A DNA stretch of 48,452 bases, taken from Ignavibacteriales bacterium (GTDB lineage: Bacteria; Bacteroidota; Ignavibacteria; UBA10030). The position numbers and the translations under genes were made by a program. The notes beneath the pieces are model-generated. The model saw only the letters and a list, made by a program, of their open reading frames with translations. It searched no databases and had not been told where the DNA came from. Positions 29,493-39,178 of the stretch are shown here, one piece after another; within the stretch, counting starts at the first letter, position 1, and each line of letters opens with the position of its first letter. The stretch lies in NCBI GenBank assembly GCA_016186715.1, contig JACPLA010000022.1, positions 1 to 48,452 on the forward strand. Reading direction: 5' to 3'.

Positions 29493-30334
29493 GCTCGCTC
29501 TCCCTGTTCCTGGACTCGGGTGAGGGGCGTTACTTTAACCTGCCGGAGGCGTCTTGCCGTTTTGCTCAGAATGGTGAAGGAAAAGCCGATCTGCCTGATG
29601 GTTTCATTGATCTCGGGAAGCTTTCCGGTCACCTTCTGGAGAAAACCGGCAAGAGTTTCATAGTCGGGAAGATCCGGTATCTGGGCATGAAACTGCTCGT
29701 TGAAATCGTGAATGCTGATGTTTGCATCGACGATTGCCGAACCGTCGCTCGCTTGCTCGACCGCCTTCTTCACATCGTCGTATTCGTCATGGATTTCCCC
29801 TACAATCTCCTCGAGGATGTCCTCCATGGTGATGATCCCCTCCGTTCCACCGAATTCGTCAATAACGATGGCCAGATGCACCTTCTTTTGCTGAAATTCG
29901 CGGAGGAGCTGACTGATTTTCTTCGATTCATGCACGAAATAGGCGGGCCGGATAATATCTTGAAGGATAATGAGATCCCTATATTCGAGCAGGCTCAAGA
30001 GGTCTTTGCTGTAGATGATCCCGATGACGTTATCGATGCTCCCATGATAGACCGGAAGTCGGGAATACCCTTCCTCAATGACCGTGTGAAGCAGGACGTC
30101 CCGCGACATTCCAATATCCAACGCAACAATGTCGGGCCTGGGTACCATAATCTCCTTGGCCGTCGTATCCGTGAACTCAAAAATACTGCTTATGAGCTCA
30201 TGTTCAGTCTTGTCCAAAGCCCCGCTTCTCGTGCCCGCTTCCAGAACCTCGCGGAGATCCTCTTCCGAGAGTTTTGTCCTCAACAAACCGCCCTTAACTA
30301 ATAATTTTTTAATGAATTGACCTATGGATTTCAA
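29489..30334 (-). CDS. CBS-domain/CorC_HlyC family protein lacking the DUF21 membrane domain
   Basis: 281 aa; IMVPRPDIVALDIGMSRDVLLHTVIEEGYSRLPVYHGSIDNVIGIIYSKDLL, LAIVIDEFGGTEGIITMEDILEEIVGEI, LPDYETLAGFLQKVTGKLPEINE. Confidence 0.9.
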   Translation of the reverse strand: MKSIGQFIKKLLVKGGLLRTKLSEEDLREVLEAGTRSGALDKTEHELISSIFEFTDTTAKEIMVPRPDIVALDIGMSRDVLLHTVIEEGYSRLPVYHGSIDNVIGIIYSKDLLSLLEYRDLIILQDIIRPAYFVHESKKISQLLREFQQKKVHLAIVIDEFGGTEGIITMEDILEEIVGEIHDEYDDVKKAVEQASDGSAIVDANISIHDFNEQFHAQIPDLPDYETLAGFLQKVTGKLPEINETIRQIGFSFTILSKTARRLRQVKVTPLTRVQEQGERA

Positions 30335-30343
30335 GTTATTTCT

Positions 30344-31354
30344 TTAGCCCCAACTTGCCTGTTTCCAGCTTTCAAACTTCTTCATGGCACGTCCGGATCG
30401 CACAGCCTCCCAGGCCATGGCAACACCTTCCTCAAGCGAGGATACGTTGCCGCCGACGAGCAAAGCTGCTCCCGCGTTGTAGACCGAAATTCCTGTGGGA
30501 GCAGCGTCCTTGCCTTTCAAGATGCTCATAATGATCGCCGCATTCTCTGCAGCATCGCCTCCCATGAATTCATGTCTTTCTGCTTTTCTAAAACCATAAT
30601 CCTTCGCATCGATCTCATACGTTGTGATTTTGCCGTCTTTGAGCTCACTCACATGACTTACTCCCAAAGTAGACATCTCATCCAAACCTCCTTCACCATG
30701 AAGCACCATCGCATGCTCGGACCCCAGGGCGTTGAGAACTTGCGCCAATGGTTCTGTCAATTCCCTCCGATACACACCAAGGACTTGCCTCTTTGCCCCG
30801 GCAGGATTCGCAAGAGGTCCGAGGATATTAAACAGCGTGCGCACTCCAAGTTCTTTTCGTACCGCTGCCGCGTGCTTCATCGCCTTGTGGAGCAACGGAG
30901 CATAGAGAAACGTTATCCCGACATCGTCAAGAATTGAAGAAACCCGTTCCGGCGGATTTTCAATCTGAATACCCAATGCCTGGAGGACATCGGCGCTTCC
31001 GCAGCTGCTGGAAACAGCCCGATTCCCGTGCTTTGCTACCGGGACTCCTGCCGCGCTCGCGATAATTGCTGCCGCAGTCGAAATGTTGAACGTCCCGGCC
31101 CCGTCTCCCCCTGTACCACACGTGTCAACGACGTTCTTTCTCTTTGTCGTGACCCGGACAGCCCTCTCCCGCAGAGAAAGGGCACACCCTGTGATTTCCT
31201 CGACGGTTTCACCCTTTGCACTTAACCCCATGAGGAACCCGCCGATCAGCACATCGCTGACTCCCCCCTCCATGATTTCATTCATGGACTGATGGGCTTC
31301 TTCCTTTGTCAGGTCTTTCCGCTGGGAAAGCTTTGCTATTGCCGCCCGTATCAT
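30344..31354 (-). CDS. trpD: anthranilate phosphoribosyltransferase
   Basis: 336 aa; VVDTCGTGGDGAGTFNISTAAAIIASAAGVPVAKHGNRAVSSSCGSADVLQALG, FNILGPLANPAGAKRQVLGVY. Confidence 0.96.
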   Translation of the reverse strand: MIRAAIAKLSQRKDLTKEEAHQSMNEIMEGGVSDVLIGGFLMGLSAKGETVEEITGCALSLRERAVRVTTKRKNVVDTCGTGGDGAGTFNISTAAAIIASAAGVPVAKHGNRAVSSSCGSADVLQALGIQIENPPERVSSILDDVGITFLYAPLLHKAMKHAAAVRKELGVRTLFNILGPLANPAGAKRQVLGVYRRELTEPLAQVLNALGSEHAMVLHGEGGLDEMSTLGVSHVSELKDGKITTYEIDAKDYGFRKAERHEFMGGDAAENAAIIMSILKGKDAAPTGISVYNAGAALLVGGNVSSLEEGVAMAWEAVRSGRAMKKFESWKQASWG

Positions 31355-31394
31355 GGTAAAAAGTATTGGAAAGGGATCGAAGAAGCAACGACCC

Positions 31395-32216
31395 TTACGG
31401 AAGGGTTTTTATGAGCTCCTGATATCTCTTCGAAAAGAGATTTGCCTCGTTTGCCTCCGGATTGCCGATTTCTTTCATGATTCTCTCAACATTGTCGATA
31501 CGGTCTTGCGGGAGAGGATGAGTCGAAAGCAATCGCTGAAGCGTACCGCCTCCGCGGCCGGAAGCGCCGGAGACTTTTTCGAAGAAATAACGAATCGCCC
31601 CCGGGTAATACTCCGTGGATTGCAGATATCGTATCGCATAGGTATCCGATTCCGTTTCATCAGATCTGCTGTTCACGAGCAATCCAAGCCCGCCAAAGAG
31701 ATTTCCGGCGATCTGAGAGAGCTGGGGCGGATTCTCTCCCAAGGCGATCGATAATACGACCTGGACTCCCAGGGCACTGCTCATGCGTCGTGTTGCGTGC
31801 CTCCGTTCCGCGTGCGCAATTTCATGCCCGATCACTCCGGCGAGAGCCGCTTCGTTGTCAAGAAACCGAATGAGACCTGTATAGACATAGATATATCCGC
31901 CCGGCGTACAAAAGGCATTGACGGTGCTGTCATCGTGGATGATCTCAAACTGATAGGCGTATTTCCCCTTTTTTGTCACTGCCGGGGACCGCAGCACCTT
32001 GTTCCCAATCCCTTCGACATACGCTTTGATGTCAGGCCGATCCTTGAGAATGGGATACTCCTGGGGATTTTTCCGAATTTCTTCGTCAATTTGCCGTCCC
32101 AATTCTATGTCCTTTGAGTCGGGAAAGAGATTCACCCCGAGCGCGCCAATGCAACTCAAGGCAAGAAAAGACATAGAAACAAAACACACGAAAGTGTGAG
32201 CGCGTTTCATGTTCAT
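31395..32216 (-). CDS. M48-family metalloprotease, putative lipoprotein
   Basis: VIGHEIAHAERRHATRR (HExxH), SRSDETESDTYAIRYL, N-terminal signal with LSCIGA. Confidence 0.88.
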   Translation of the reverse strand: MNMKRAHTFVCFVSMSFLALSCIGALGVNLFPDSKDIELGRQIDEEIRKNPQEYPILKDRPDIKAYVEGIGNKVLRSPAVTKKGKYAYQFEIIHDDSTVNAFCTPGGYIYVYTGLIRFLDNEAALAGVIGHEIAHAERRHATRRMSSALGVQVVLSIALGENPPQLSQIAGNLFGGLGLLVNSRSDETESDTYAIRYLQSTEYYPGAIRYFFEKVSGASGRGGGTLQRLLSTHPLPQDRIDNVERIMKEIGNPEANEANLFSKRYQELIKTLP

Positions 32217-32220
32217 CTCC

Positions 32221-32949
32221 TCAATAGAGTACCTCTTCCAGTACCAAACCTTGCGCAGGTGCACTCATTCCCGCCTGGGTGCGGTCCCGCGACTCCATGA
32301 TGACCGGGAAGTCACCCACACCCCGGTATCCGCGACCGATTTCGACCATAGTTCCCACCAGGGCACGAACCATTCCATGAAGAAACCTGTTCCCCACGAT
32401 CTCAAAAGTCACATCGTCTCCGTTTCTTACCCATCGCGATGTCTGAATGACACATCGGTAGTGATCTACATTTGATTCCACTTTGCAGAAGGCCTGGAAA
32501 TCGTGTTCGCCAACAATCGCATCCGCGCATCGCTGCATTGCGGCAAGGTCCAGAGGATGACCCACGAACCACCGTTGTTTCCGGTTGAGCGCAACGGGGG
32601 CCTGCGAAACATAGTAACAGTACCGCCTCCCTTTGGCCGAGTAGCGTGCATGGAACGCCTCATCCACGTCATCCACCCACCTTACGACGACGTCCTCAGG
32701 CAACAGGCCGTTGAGACCCCGGTACAGTTCACGGGGTTTCATGACTGCGTTTGTCTTGAAGTGCGCAACCTGTCCTCTGGCGTGGACTCCTGAATCAGTT
32801 CTGCCGGCACCGGTCACTCTGACTGATTCCTGCAGCAAATCACTCAATGCCTGTTCCAGAATTCCCTGAACGGAGCGCCCATTCGTCTGGTACTGCCACC
32901 CCACGAAGTCTGTGCCGTCATATTCCAACAATAGCTTCACAGTTCTCAT
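32221..32949 (-). CDS. truA: tRNA pseudouridine(38-40) synthase
   Basis: RTVKLLLEYDGTDFVGWQYQTNGRSVQGILEQAL, GAGRTDSGVHARGQVAHF, RFLHGMVRALVGTMVEIG. Confidence 0.95.
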   Translation of the reverse strand: MRTVKLLLEYDGTDFVGWQYQTNGRSVQGILEQALSDLLQESVRVTGAGRTDSGVHARGQVAHFKTNAVMKPRELYRGLNGLLPEDVVVRWVDDVDEAFHARYSAKGRRYCYYVSQAPVALNRKQRWFVGHPLDLAAMQRCADAIVGEHDFQAFCKVESNVDHYRCVIQTSRWVRNGDDVTFEIVGNRFLHGMVRALVGTMVEIGRGYRGVGDFPVIMESRDRTQAGMSAPAQGLVLEEVLY

Positions 32950-32953
32950 AGAA

Positions 32954-32978
32954 CAAAAAATCCCGCTCACCGGCGGGA
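32954..32978 (-). terminator. rho-independent terminator downstream of the 33007..33729 gene
   Basis: Minus strand TCCCGCCGGTGAGCGGGATTTTTTG: 6-bp GC stem plus T6. Confidence 0.7.
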
Positions 32979-33006
32979 CGCTGATTGGTCACTCCGGCGA
33001 GTAACC

Positions 33007-33729
33007 CTAAAATTCCCTTGTCAAAGTGAATCCGAGCCCGTGAGGAGCGGCCATGGTTCCCTGGACATGCGCCCCGAGGCGCCAAGCCCCATCGGCTTCG
33101 GCATCCTTGTTGTACCGTGCGGCGGAACGCCATGCGGAGAATGCAGAAATGATCCTGTTAACAACGAGGGCCCCAACGACAAACCTGGAATTCTGAAACA
33201 TCTGATCGCTTTTGATTCTGAGAGACCGGTAACGAATCCGGTTGGATTCCTCGTCCCACGACCAGGAAAACCCGCTCTCCAAATAGAGGAGAGCAAATTC
33301 CCTGTTCTTCAGCTTTGCCTGGTTATAGTCATCGGTCGTCATAAAGTTTCCCACGTTGACGCCGAATTGTTCATCTTTACCGTCAAAGTCCGCATCCGAG
33401 TGTTGGCCGGCGTATGTTCTCGCGTCATCACGAATCCACTCGCCCTGCCAGACAAAGGCGCCGTACGTCAGCCAGAGGGCGGCATCTGCACCCATGAAAT
33501 ACCTTCCCGTCTGAAAATTTCCTGCATACCACTCGCCGCTCCCGGGCAGGATCAGAGAAAGTCCGATCGCCAGAAGGACAGATCGTGATCGCCGTTCGGC
33601 CTGCGGGTCCGCCATCGTCACGGCCCGGTCAGAAACCGCATCCCCCCCGCGTGTGGCAGTTCTCCATTGGGCCGATGTAACACCCACGTACGCTACGAGC
33701 AGGAGAACAAGAACGAGAAACCTTACCAT
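33007..33729 (-). CDS. secreted or membrane protein of unknown function (DUF5683-like)
   Basis: Signal peptide MVRFLVLVLLLVAYVGVTSAQ; LAIGLSLILPGSGEWYAGNFQTGRYFMGADAALWLTYGAF. Confidence 0.65.
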   Translation of the reverse strand: MVRFLVLVLLLVAYVGVTSAQWRTATRGGDAVSDRAVTMADPQAERRSRSVLLAIGLSLILPGSGEWYAGNFQTGRYFMGADAALWLTYGAFVWQGEWIRDDARTYAGQHSDADFDGKDEQFGVNVGNFMTTDDYNQAKLKNREFALLYLESGFSWSWDEESNRIRYRSLRIKSDQMFQNSRFVVGALVVNRIISAFSAWRSAARYNKDAEADGAWRLGAHVQGTMAAPHGLGFTLTREF

Positions 33730-34997
33730 GGAACCGTTGCTTCTTTCTTTTTGGAGGATGCAAACGAGGAGCACACCGTTCCAAAGCATCCGTCGTCAGA
33801 GACATCCTCAATCTTCACCGGAAGAATGTTATTCTCCAACCTGTTCGGTGAAGAGACGCTGACCCGAAGATATTCATTCGAAAGCCCTGTTTCAAGGCCG
33901 TCGTCCGCTCCCGATTCAAACAGGACGTCTACGATGCTGCCTACAAATCCCTCAGAGAATGCCCTCCGTTTCCTGGCGCTGAGAATTCTCAGTTGTTCAC
34001 TCCTCTGCGCCCGCATACCGGGCTCAACCTTGTCCATGAAATCATTGGCAGGCGTATTGGGCCGCTCCGAAAAAGTGAACACGTGAAGATACGACACGGG
34101 CTGATCAACCAGAAACCGGTACGTCTCTTGAAAGAAGGTGTACGTTTCACCGGGAAATCCAACAATGACATCCGAGCCAATGCCGGCTTTCGGAAACAGG
34201 GACTTGATTCGATCGAGGCGGTCGGCGTACCATTCGCGCCGATACCGCCGGCGCATTCCTCGCAGGATCGGATCCGATCCTGACTGCAGGGGAATGTGAA
34301 AATGCTTGCAAAGTTTTGCAGACCCCAGCCAGAAATCTATCAGTTCATCCGAGAGCAAGTTCGGCTCGATCGAACTTACGCGGATCCGCTCCAGCCCATC
34401 AATGGTTTCAAGCTGCTGCAGGAGCGCGAGAAGCGAACTGCCAAGGTGTTTTCCGTAGTCCCCGACATTCACACCCGTCAACACAATTTCTTTGTATCCC
34501 TGCCCAACGAGACACGCGGCATCGTTGAGGAGAACCGGGGGGCTTACGCTGCGACTTCTTCCGCGCGCAAGGGGGATCGTACAAAACGACATGGCGTTAT
34601 GAAACGTATCGACCTCTTTGATCGGCGTTACGGCGGTTCGGGCCCGTTCCTTCTTGACCCAATCAGCGTGCTGGAACACATCAAATTTCTCTTTCGTCCC
34701 GAGGACCAGATCGACGCCGGGGATTGCCGCCAAGGTTGCGGGCTGCAGCTGTGCATAACATCCGAGGATTACCACGTAGGCGTCCGGCGAATGGCGCAGG
34801 GCGCGGCGAACGAGCTGCCGGCATTCACGGTCGGCACGTTCCGTGACGCTGCAGGTGTTCAAAACGACCACATCGGCGGAATCGTCCAGGCCGACGACGG
34901 TGAAGCCGCGATCCGTGAACTGACGGGCAATCGTTGCCGTCTCGGCAAAATTCAGTTTACACCCGAGGGTATGGACCGCAACACGGCTCATAGACAT
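33723..34997 (-). CDS. mtaB: MiaB/MtaB-family methylthiotransferase with internal deletion removing two radical-SAM cysteines
   Basis: VHTLGCKLNFAETATIA, VVLNTCSVTERADRECRQLVRRA, VILGCYAQL, then TFHNAMSFCTIPLARGRSRS (CxxxC half of CxxxCxxC missing), KEIVLTGVNVGDYG, VIVGFPGETYTFFQET. Confidence 0.88.
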   Translation of the reverse strand: MSMSRVAVHTLGCKLNFAETATIARQFTDRGFTVVGLDDSADVVVLNTCSVTERADRECRQLVRRALRHSPDAYVVILGCYAQLQPATLAAIPGVDLVLGTKEKFDVFQHADWVKKERARTAVTPIKEVDTFHNAMSFCTIPLARGRSRSVSPPVLLNDAACLVGQGYKEIVLTGVNVGDYGKHLGSSLLALLQQLETIDGLERIRVSSIEPNLLSDELIDFWLGSAKLCKHFHIPLQSGSDPILRGMRRRYRREWYADRLDRIKSLFPKAGIGSDVIVGFPGETYTFFQETYRFLVDQPVSYLHVFTFSERPNTPANDFMDKVEPGMRAQRSEQLRILSARKRRAFSEGFVGSIVDVLFESGADDGLETGLSNEYLRVSVSSPNRLENNILPVKIEDVSDDGCFGTVCSSFASSKKKEATVPW

Positions 34998-34998
34998 G

Positions 34999-35033
34999 AA
35001 AAAGAGTTGCCCAGCCAGACCGAGCAACTCTTT
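34999..35033 (-). terminator. rho-independent terminator downstream of rpsA, abutting the mtaB start
   Basis: 10-bp arms aaagagttgc (35001-35010) / gcaactcttt (35024-35033); minus-strand T-run runs up to the mtaB ATG at 34997. Confidence 0.7.
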
Positions 35034-35052
35034 GGAATGTGGATCTTCCTCA

Positions 35053-36801
35053 TCAATTCGAGTTGAGATCCTCGGAAAACGACGAATCCGCCGGACCAAA
35101 CGATGTCGCCATCATATCCTTGAGCGTCATGGGGGAGAGCTTGTGGGAATTCACGTAATCGTCCACCAGCTTCTGCTCCTTGCCACGAAAATACTCAAGA
35201 ACTGAAAGGACGATCTTTTTGCTGTCCTTGTCAAATTCAATCACCTTCAGGGGGAGCGTATCGCCGACTTTGAACGATTCGGTAATATTCTTCACCGGAG
35301 TCTGGGAAATCTGCGAGAGTGGGACAAATCCGTCTACTCCCATGGGAAGCTCGACGATCACTCCTTTTTCAATGATCCGCACGATCTTGCTTCCTTCAAT
35401 TTCGGTTCCCGCCTTGTACGATTCCTCGAAGGCGTCCCACGGGTTGCCTTGAATCTGTTTATGTCCGAGGGAAATTCTCCGCTGATCGACATCGACGTTC
35501 AAGATCACCACGTCGATCTTGTCTCCTTTTTTGACCACTTCGCCCGGGTGCCTGATCTTCTTTGTCCAGGACAGGTCCGAAATATGGACCAGGCCGTCGA
35601 CCCCCTCCTCCAGCTCGACGAACACGCCGAAATTCGTCAAATTGCGGACCGTCCCTGTATGCTTTGAACCCACCGGGTATTTCTCCAGAAGCGAGTTCCA
35701 CGGATCCGGTTCAAGTTGCTTCATTCCAAGCGAGATCTTCTTTCCTTCCTTGTCGAGCGAGAGGATCACCGCGTCCACGAATTGTCCCATGGAGACCATT
35801 TGCGACGGATGCTTCACATGCTGTGTCCAGCTCATCTCCGATATGTGGATCAGTCCCTCAATTCCTTTTTCGATTTCGACGAACGCCCCGTAGTCGGTGA
35901 GGGAAACAACTTTTCCTTTCACCTTTGTTCCAACCGGATATTTCAATTCGATATTCTCCCACGGGTGCGGCAGCAACTGCTTGAAGCCGAGGGAAATGCG
36001 TTTCTTTTCCTGATCGAAATCGAGCACAACAACGTTAATCGTCTGATCCAGCTTCACGACTTCCGACGGGTGGTTGACCCGTCCCCAGGAAAGATCGGTG
36101 ATATGCACGAGACCGTCCACGCCACCGAGATCGACAAAAACGCCGAAATCGGTAATTGCTTTGACATGTCCTTCGAGGATTTGACCTTTCTCGAGGCTCT
36201 CAAGGATGGCCTTCCGCTGACCGGCCAATTCTTCCTCAACAAGAACCTTATGGCTGACGACGACATTTTCCGACGGGTGATTGACTTTCACGACCCGGAA
36301 TTCCATTTCTCTGCCGATGAATGCGTCGAAGTCACGAACCGGTCTGACGTCTATTTGAGACCCAGGCAGAAACGCGTCGATACCCAGGAGGTCCACAACA
36401 ATGCCGCCCTTGGTTCGGCGCACGCAACGCCCTTTCAGCACTTCTCCCGTCTCGAATGCTTTCACCACGCGTTCCCAAACCCTCATGAAATCTGCCCGTT
36501 TCCGGGACAGAATCAGCTGGCCGTCTTTATTTTCGACCGACTCAAGAAAAACCTCCACTTCGTCTCCGACCTTCAGTTCTTTCAAATTCGGAAACTCGGC
36601 AATTGCGATGGCCCCTTCGGACTTGAAGCCAATATCAATCATTACATGGGAGTCCCCGACATGGGCAATCTTCCCCCTGACAATTTCTCCCTCGCTGATG
36701 GAGCTGAGTGTGCTCTCATAGAGTTTGGACAGCTCTTTAAATTCAGCATCCGAATATTCGCGCTCTTCTAGATCCTTCGTTGCGCCTGATGCTTCAACCA
36801 T
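35053..36801 (-). CDS. rpsA: 30S ribosomal protein S1 (six S1 repeats)
   Basis: 582 aa; repeated S1 motifs [71 protein letters not shown]. Confidence 0.95.
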   Translation of the reverse strand: MVEASGATKDLEEREYSDAEFKELSKLYESTLSSISEGEIVRGKIAHVGDSHVMIDIGFKSEGAIAIAEFPNLKELKVGDEVEVFLESVENKDGQLILSRKRADFMRVWERVVKAFETGEVLKGRCVRRTKGGIVVDLLGIDAFLPGSQIDVRPVRDFDAFIGREMEFRVVKVNHPSENVVVSHKVLVEEELAGQRKAILESLEKGQILEGHVKAITDFGVFVDLGGVDGLVHITDLSWGRVNHPSEVVKLDQTINVVVLDFDQEKKRISLGFKQLLPHPWENIELKYPVGTKVKGKVVSLTDYGAFVEIEKGIEGLIHISEMSWTQHVKHPSQMVSMGQFVDAVILSLDKEGKKISLGMKQLEPDPWNSLLEKYPVGSKHTGTVRNLTNFGVFVELEEGVDGLVHISDLSWTKKIRHPGEVVKKGDKIDVVILNVDVDQRRISLGHKQIQGNPWDAFEESYKAGTEIEGSKIVRIIEKGVIVELPMGVDGFVPLSQISQTPVKNITESFKVGDTLPLKVIEFDKDSKKIVLSVLEYFRGKEQKLVDDYVNSHKLSPMTLKDMMATSFGPADSSFSEDLNSN

Positions 36802-36929
36802 TCAACCTCCTGAACAAAAAACCCTCCGCTGCCCGTCCATGACCAGTCATCATCACCATGTCAGAACAACAGAAGAAAACAGATTTTGATGTGAAAGGAA
36901 TTGTGAATTATTTGATGACACGAACAACC

Positions 36930-37826
36930 TTAGACCGCGACTTGTGGCTCCGCAAATTGATGTTCAATGGCTGTTTTCACGCGTTCCATCAGCCATTGAG
37001 GCGTTGACGTTGCTCCACTGATTCCGACATTCTGAACGCCGCGAAACCAATCAGCTTCCAGCTCGCTCACATCCTCAATGAAATACGTTTTCGGATTTTC
37101 CTCCCTTGCAATGTCGAACAGGACCTTACCGTTCGAGCTGTGCCGACCTGCAACAAAGACCAGAATGTCCTGCGACCTCGCAAATTCCCTCAACTTTTTA
37201 TCCCGGCCGGACACTTGACCGCAGATCGTGTCTTTTGCATGAAATTCCAGCGCCTCATCTTCGAAGCTCCCGACCACGAGATCCTTAACCCGTTTCTGAA
37301 GTTCTTCTTTGATCTTGTAAAAAGTCGGCTTATCCATCGTAGTTTGCGAGAACAACACGGTTTTCCGATCAAGCTTGACATTGTCGATTTCATCGACGGA
37401 GCGGAGCACCACGGCCTCCCCGTTTGTCTGCCCGACCAAGCCGACCACTTCCGCGTGGGTCTTCTTTCCGAAGATCACAACCTGGTACCCGTCGAGATAG
37501 AACTTCCTGATTCGTTCCTGAACTTTTGTGACCACCGGACAGGTTGCATCAATGATCGTGATACCCAGTTCCTGAGCTTTTCGGTACGTTGACGGCGGCT
37601 CACCGTGAGCACGGATCAGCACTCTTGCACCTTTCAGGTTTTCCAGTTCATCCTGGGTGACCGTGTGCAATCCCTTCCCCTCCATGCGCTTGATTTCCAT
37701 GGGATTATGGATGATCTCGCCAAGAGAATAGAGCGTCTCCGAATCTCCCAATTCCTGTTCTGCAATCTCGAGGGTTCGCACAACCCCCCAGCAGAACCCC
37801 GAATATTTATCGATAGTGACTTGCAT
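36930..37826 (-). CDS. ispH: 4-hydroxy-3-methylbut-2-enyl diphosphate reductase
   Basis: 298 aa; YSGFCWGVVRTLEIAE, IHNPMEIKRMEGKGL, RAHGEPPSTYRKA, DATCPVVTKVQ, DTICGQVSGRDKKLREFA, GISGATSTPQWLMERV. Confidence 0.96.
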   Translation of the reverse strand: MQVTIDKYSGFCWGVVRTLEIAEQELGDSETLYSLGEIIHNPMEIKRMEGKGLHTVTQDELENLKGARVLIRAHGEPPSTYRKAQELGITIIDATCPVVTKVQERIRKFYLDGYQVVIFGKKTHAEVVGLVGQTNGEAVVLRSVDEIDNVKLDRKTVLFSQTTMDKPTFYKIKEELQKRVKDLVVGSFEDEALEFHAKDTICGQVSGRDKKLREFARSQDILVFVAGRHSSNGKVLFDIAREENPKTYFIEDVSELEADWFRGVQNVGISGATSTPQWLMERVKTAIEHQFAEPQVAV

Positions 37827-38502
37827 TCAGTTTCTTGATGATTTCCTTCGCCCGCCGGACAATGAACTCTACCTGTTGTTCAATTGTGAGGTGCGACGTG
37901 TCGATCTCGACAGCGTCGTCGGCTTTGCGCAGGGGGCTGATTTCCCGGCTCGAATCACGGGTGTCCCGGTCTATCAGCTCCTGGACGAGCTTCTGCTCTT
38001 CGATTTTCTCGCCCGCCAGATCCAACTCTTTTTTTCTTCGCCGTGCTCGCTCGGCAACATTCGCGACGAGGTAGATTTTCAGGTCCGCCTCTGGAAGCAC
38101 CACAGTTCCGATATCACGTCCTTCAAGAACGACGCCGCCCCGGGCAGCCAGCTTCCGCTGCTCTCTCACCATGACGGAACGCACCGCCGGATAACTGCTG
38201 ACCGTGCTGACGCTTCGGGTGACCTCCGGGTTCCGAATCGCCCTGCTCACATCCCGATCCGAAAGATAGACTTTGTTTTCCTCCTCGAGCCGTTCAAGCC
38301 TGACGTCGGTTTTTTCAGCCAGAGCACCGATTCGGGCATCGTCGTCGAGCGAAATCTTCTCTTCGAGGACCCTCAGCGTGATGGCCCTGTACATTGCTCC
38401 GGTATCGATATGCAAATAGCCGAGTTTTCTGGCAACCAGCCGAGCCGTTGTACTCTTGCCGGACGCAGCCGGACCGTCGATGGCTATAACGAGCTTTTTC
38501 AA
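37807..38502 (-). CDS. cmk: cytidylate kinase (probable TTG start)
   Basis: LVIAIDGPAASGKSTTARLVARKLGYLHIDTGAMYRAITL, VVLEGRDIGTVVLPEADLKIYL. Confidence 0.93.
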   Translation of the reverse strand: MKKLVIAIDGPAASGKSTTARLVARKLGYLHIDTGAMYRAITLRVLEEKISLDDDARIGALAEKTDVRLERLEEENKVYLSDRDVSRAIRNPEVTRSVSTVSSYPAVRSVMVREQRKLAARGGVVLEGRDIGTVVLPEADLKIYLVANVAERARRRKKELDLAGEKIEEQKLVQELIDRDTRDSSREISPLRKADDAVEIDTSHLTIEQQVEFIVRRAKEIIKKLNASHYR

Positions 38503-38632
38503 GCTGGCAAAACAATAAGGATTTTTAATATAGCGAAAATATGCTTCCCGGGCAACCAAAGTCTTGCAAAATCGATCAAAACGTTACCATTCGGCATTTC
38601 ATTCTTCCCTCATTTCCCAATATCTTAGGCAG

Positions 38633-39178
38633 ATGCGAAAGCTGACGCACGAACAAATTAGCAGAAGGCGTTTGAAAACCGAAGAAATTGACGTTGTTCC
38701 ACGAATCCCCCTGTACGTTCTCGTCGATAACGTCAGAAGCCTTTACAACGTCGGCTCGATTTTCAGGACATCCGACGGCGCAATGATCAGGGAGTTGATT
38801 CTGACAGGTTTGACACCGACTCCGCCGCGCAAGGAGATTGAGAAGACCGCTCTCGGTGCGACGCGAAGCGTCCCCTGGAAGTACTTCAAGGATCCGGCGG
38901 ACGCCATTGATGAACTCCGAAAACAGAAGATCAAGATCTGCTGTTTAGAACAGACGGACAGAAGCGTTCCTTACTATAACATCCGGAAATTCGATTTTCC
39001 GCTCTGCCTCGTCGTTGGAAACGAAATCACGGGGATTTCAAAGAACATTCTCACAAAGTCCGATCTTGCCATCGAGATTCCGATGCATGGAATCAAGCAC
39101 TCGCTCAACGTTGCCGTAGCGTACGGTATCGCTGTTTTCGAATTGATTCGGATCTGGCGCGATCAGACGTCTCATTGA
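38633..39178 (+). CDS. TrmH/SpoU-family RNA methyltransferase
   Basis: LYVLVDNVRSLYNVGSIFRTSDG, LVVGNEITGIS, EIPMHGIKHSLNVAVAYGIAVFEL. Confidence 0.92.
   Translation: MRKLTHEQISRRRLKTEEIDVVPRIPLYVLVDNVRSLYNVGSIFRTSDGAMIRELILTGLTPTPPRKEIEKTALGATRSVPWKYFKDPADAIDELRKQKIKICCLEQTDRSVPYYNIRKFDFPLCLVVGNEITGISKNILTKSDLAIEIPMHGIKHSLNVAVAYGIAVFELIRIWRDQTSH

Noticed and set aside
35716-36771. 351-aa plus-strand ORF opposite rpsA
   Set aside because: Shadow ORF antisense to rpsA; apparent periodicity just reflects the S1 repeats.
39172-39178. Tail-to-tail overlap of the TrmH-like and AlbA_2 genes (also 26769-26777 for glycosyltransferase/trpB)
   Set aside because: Short convergent overlaps are common in compact genomes and not unusual by themselves.
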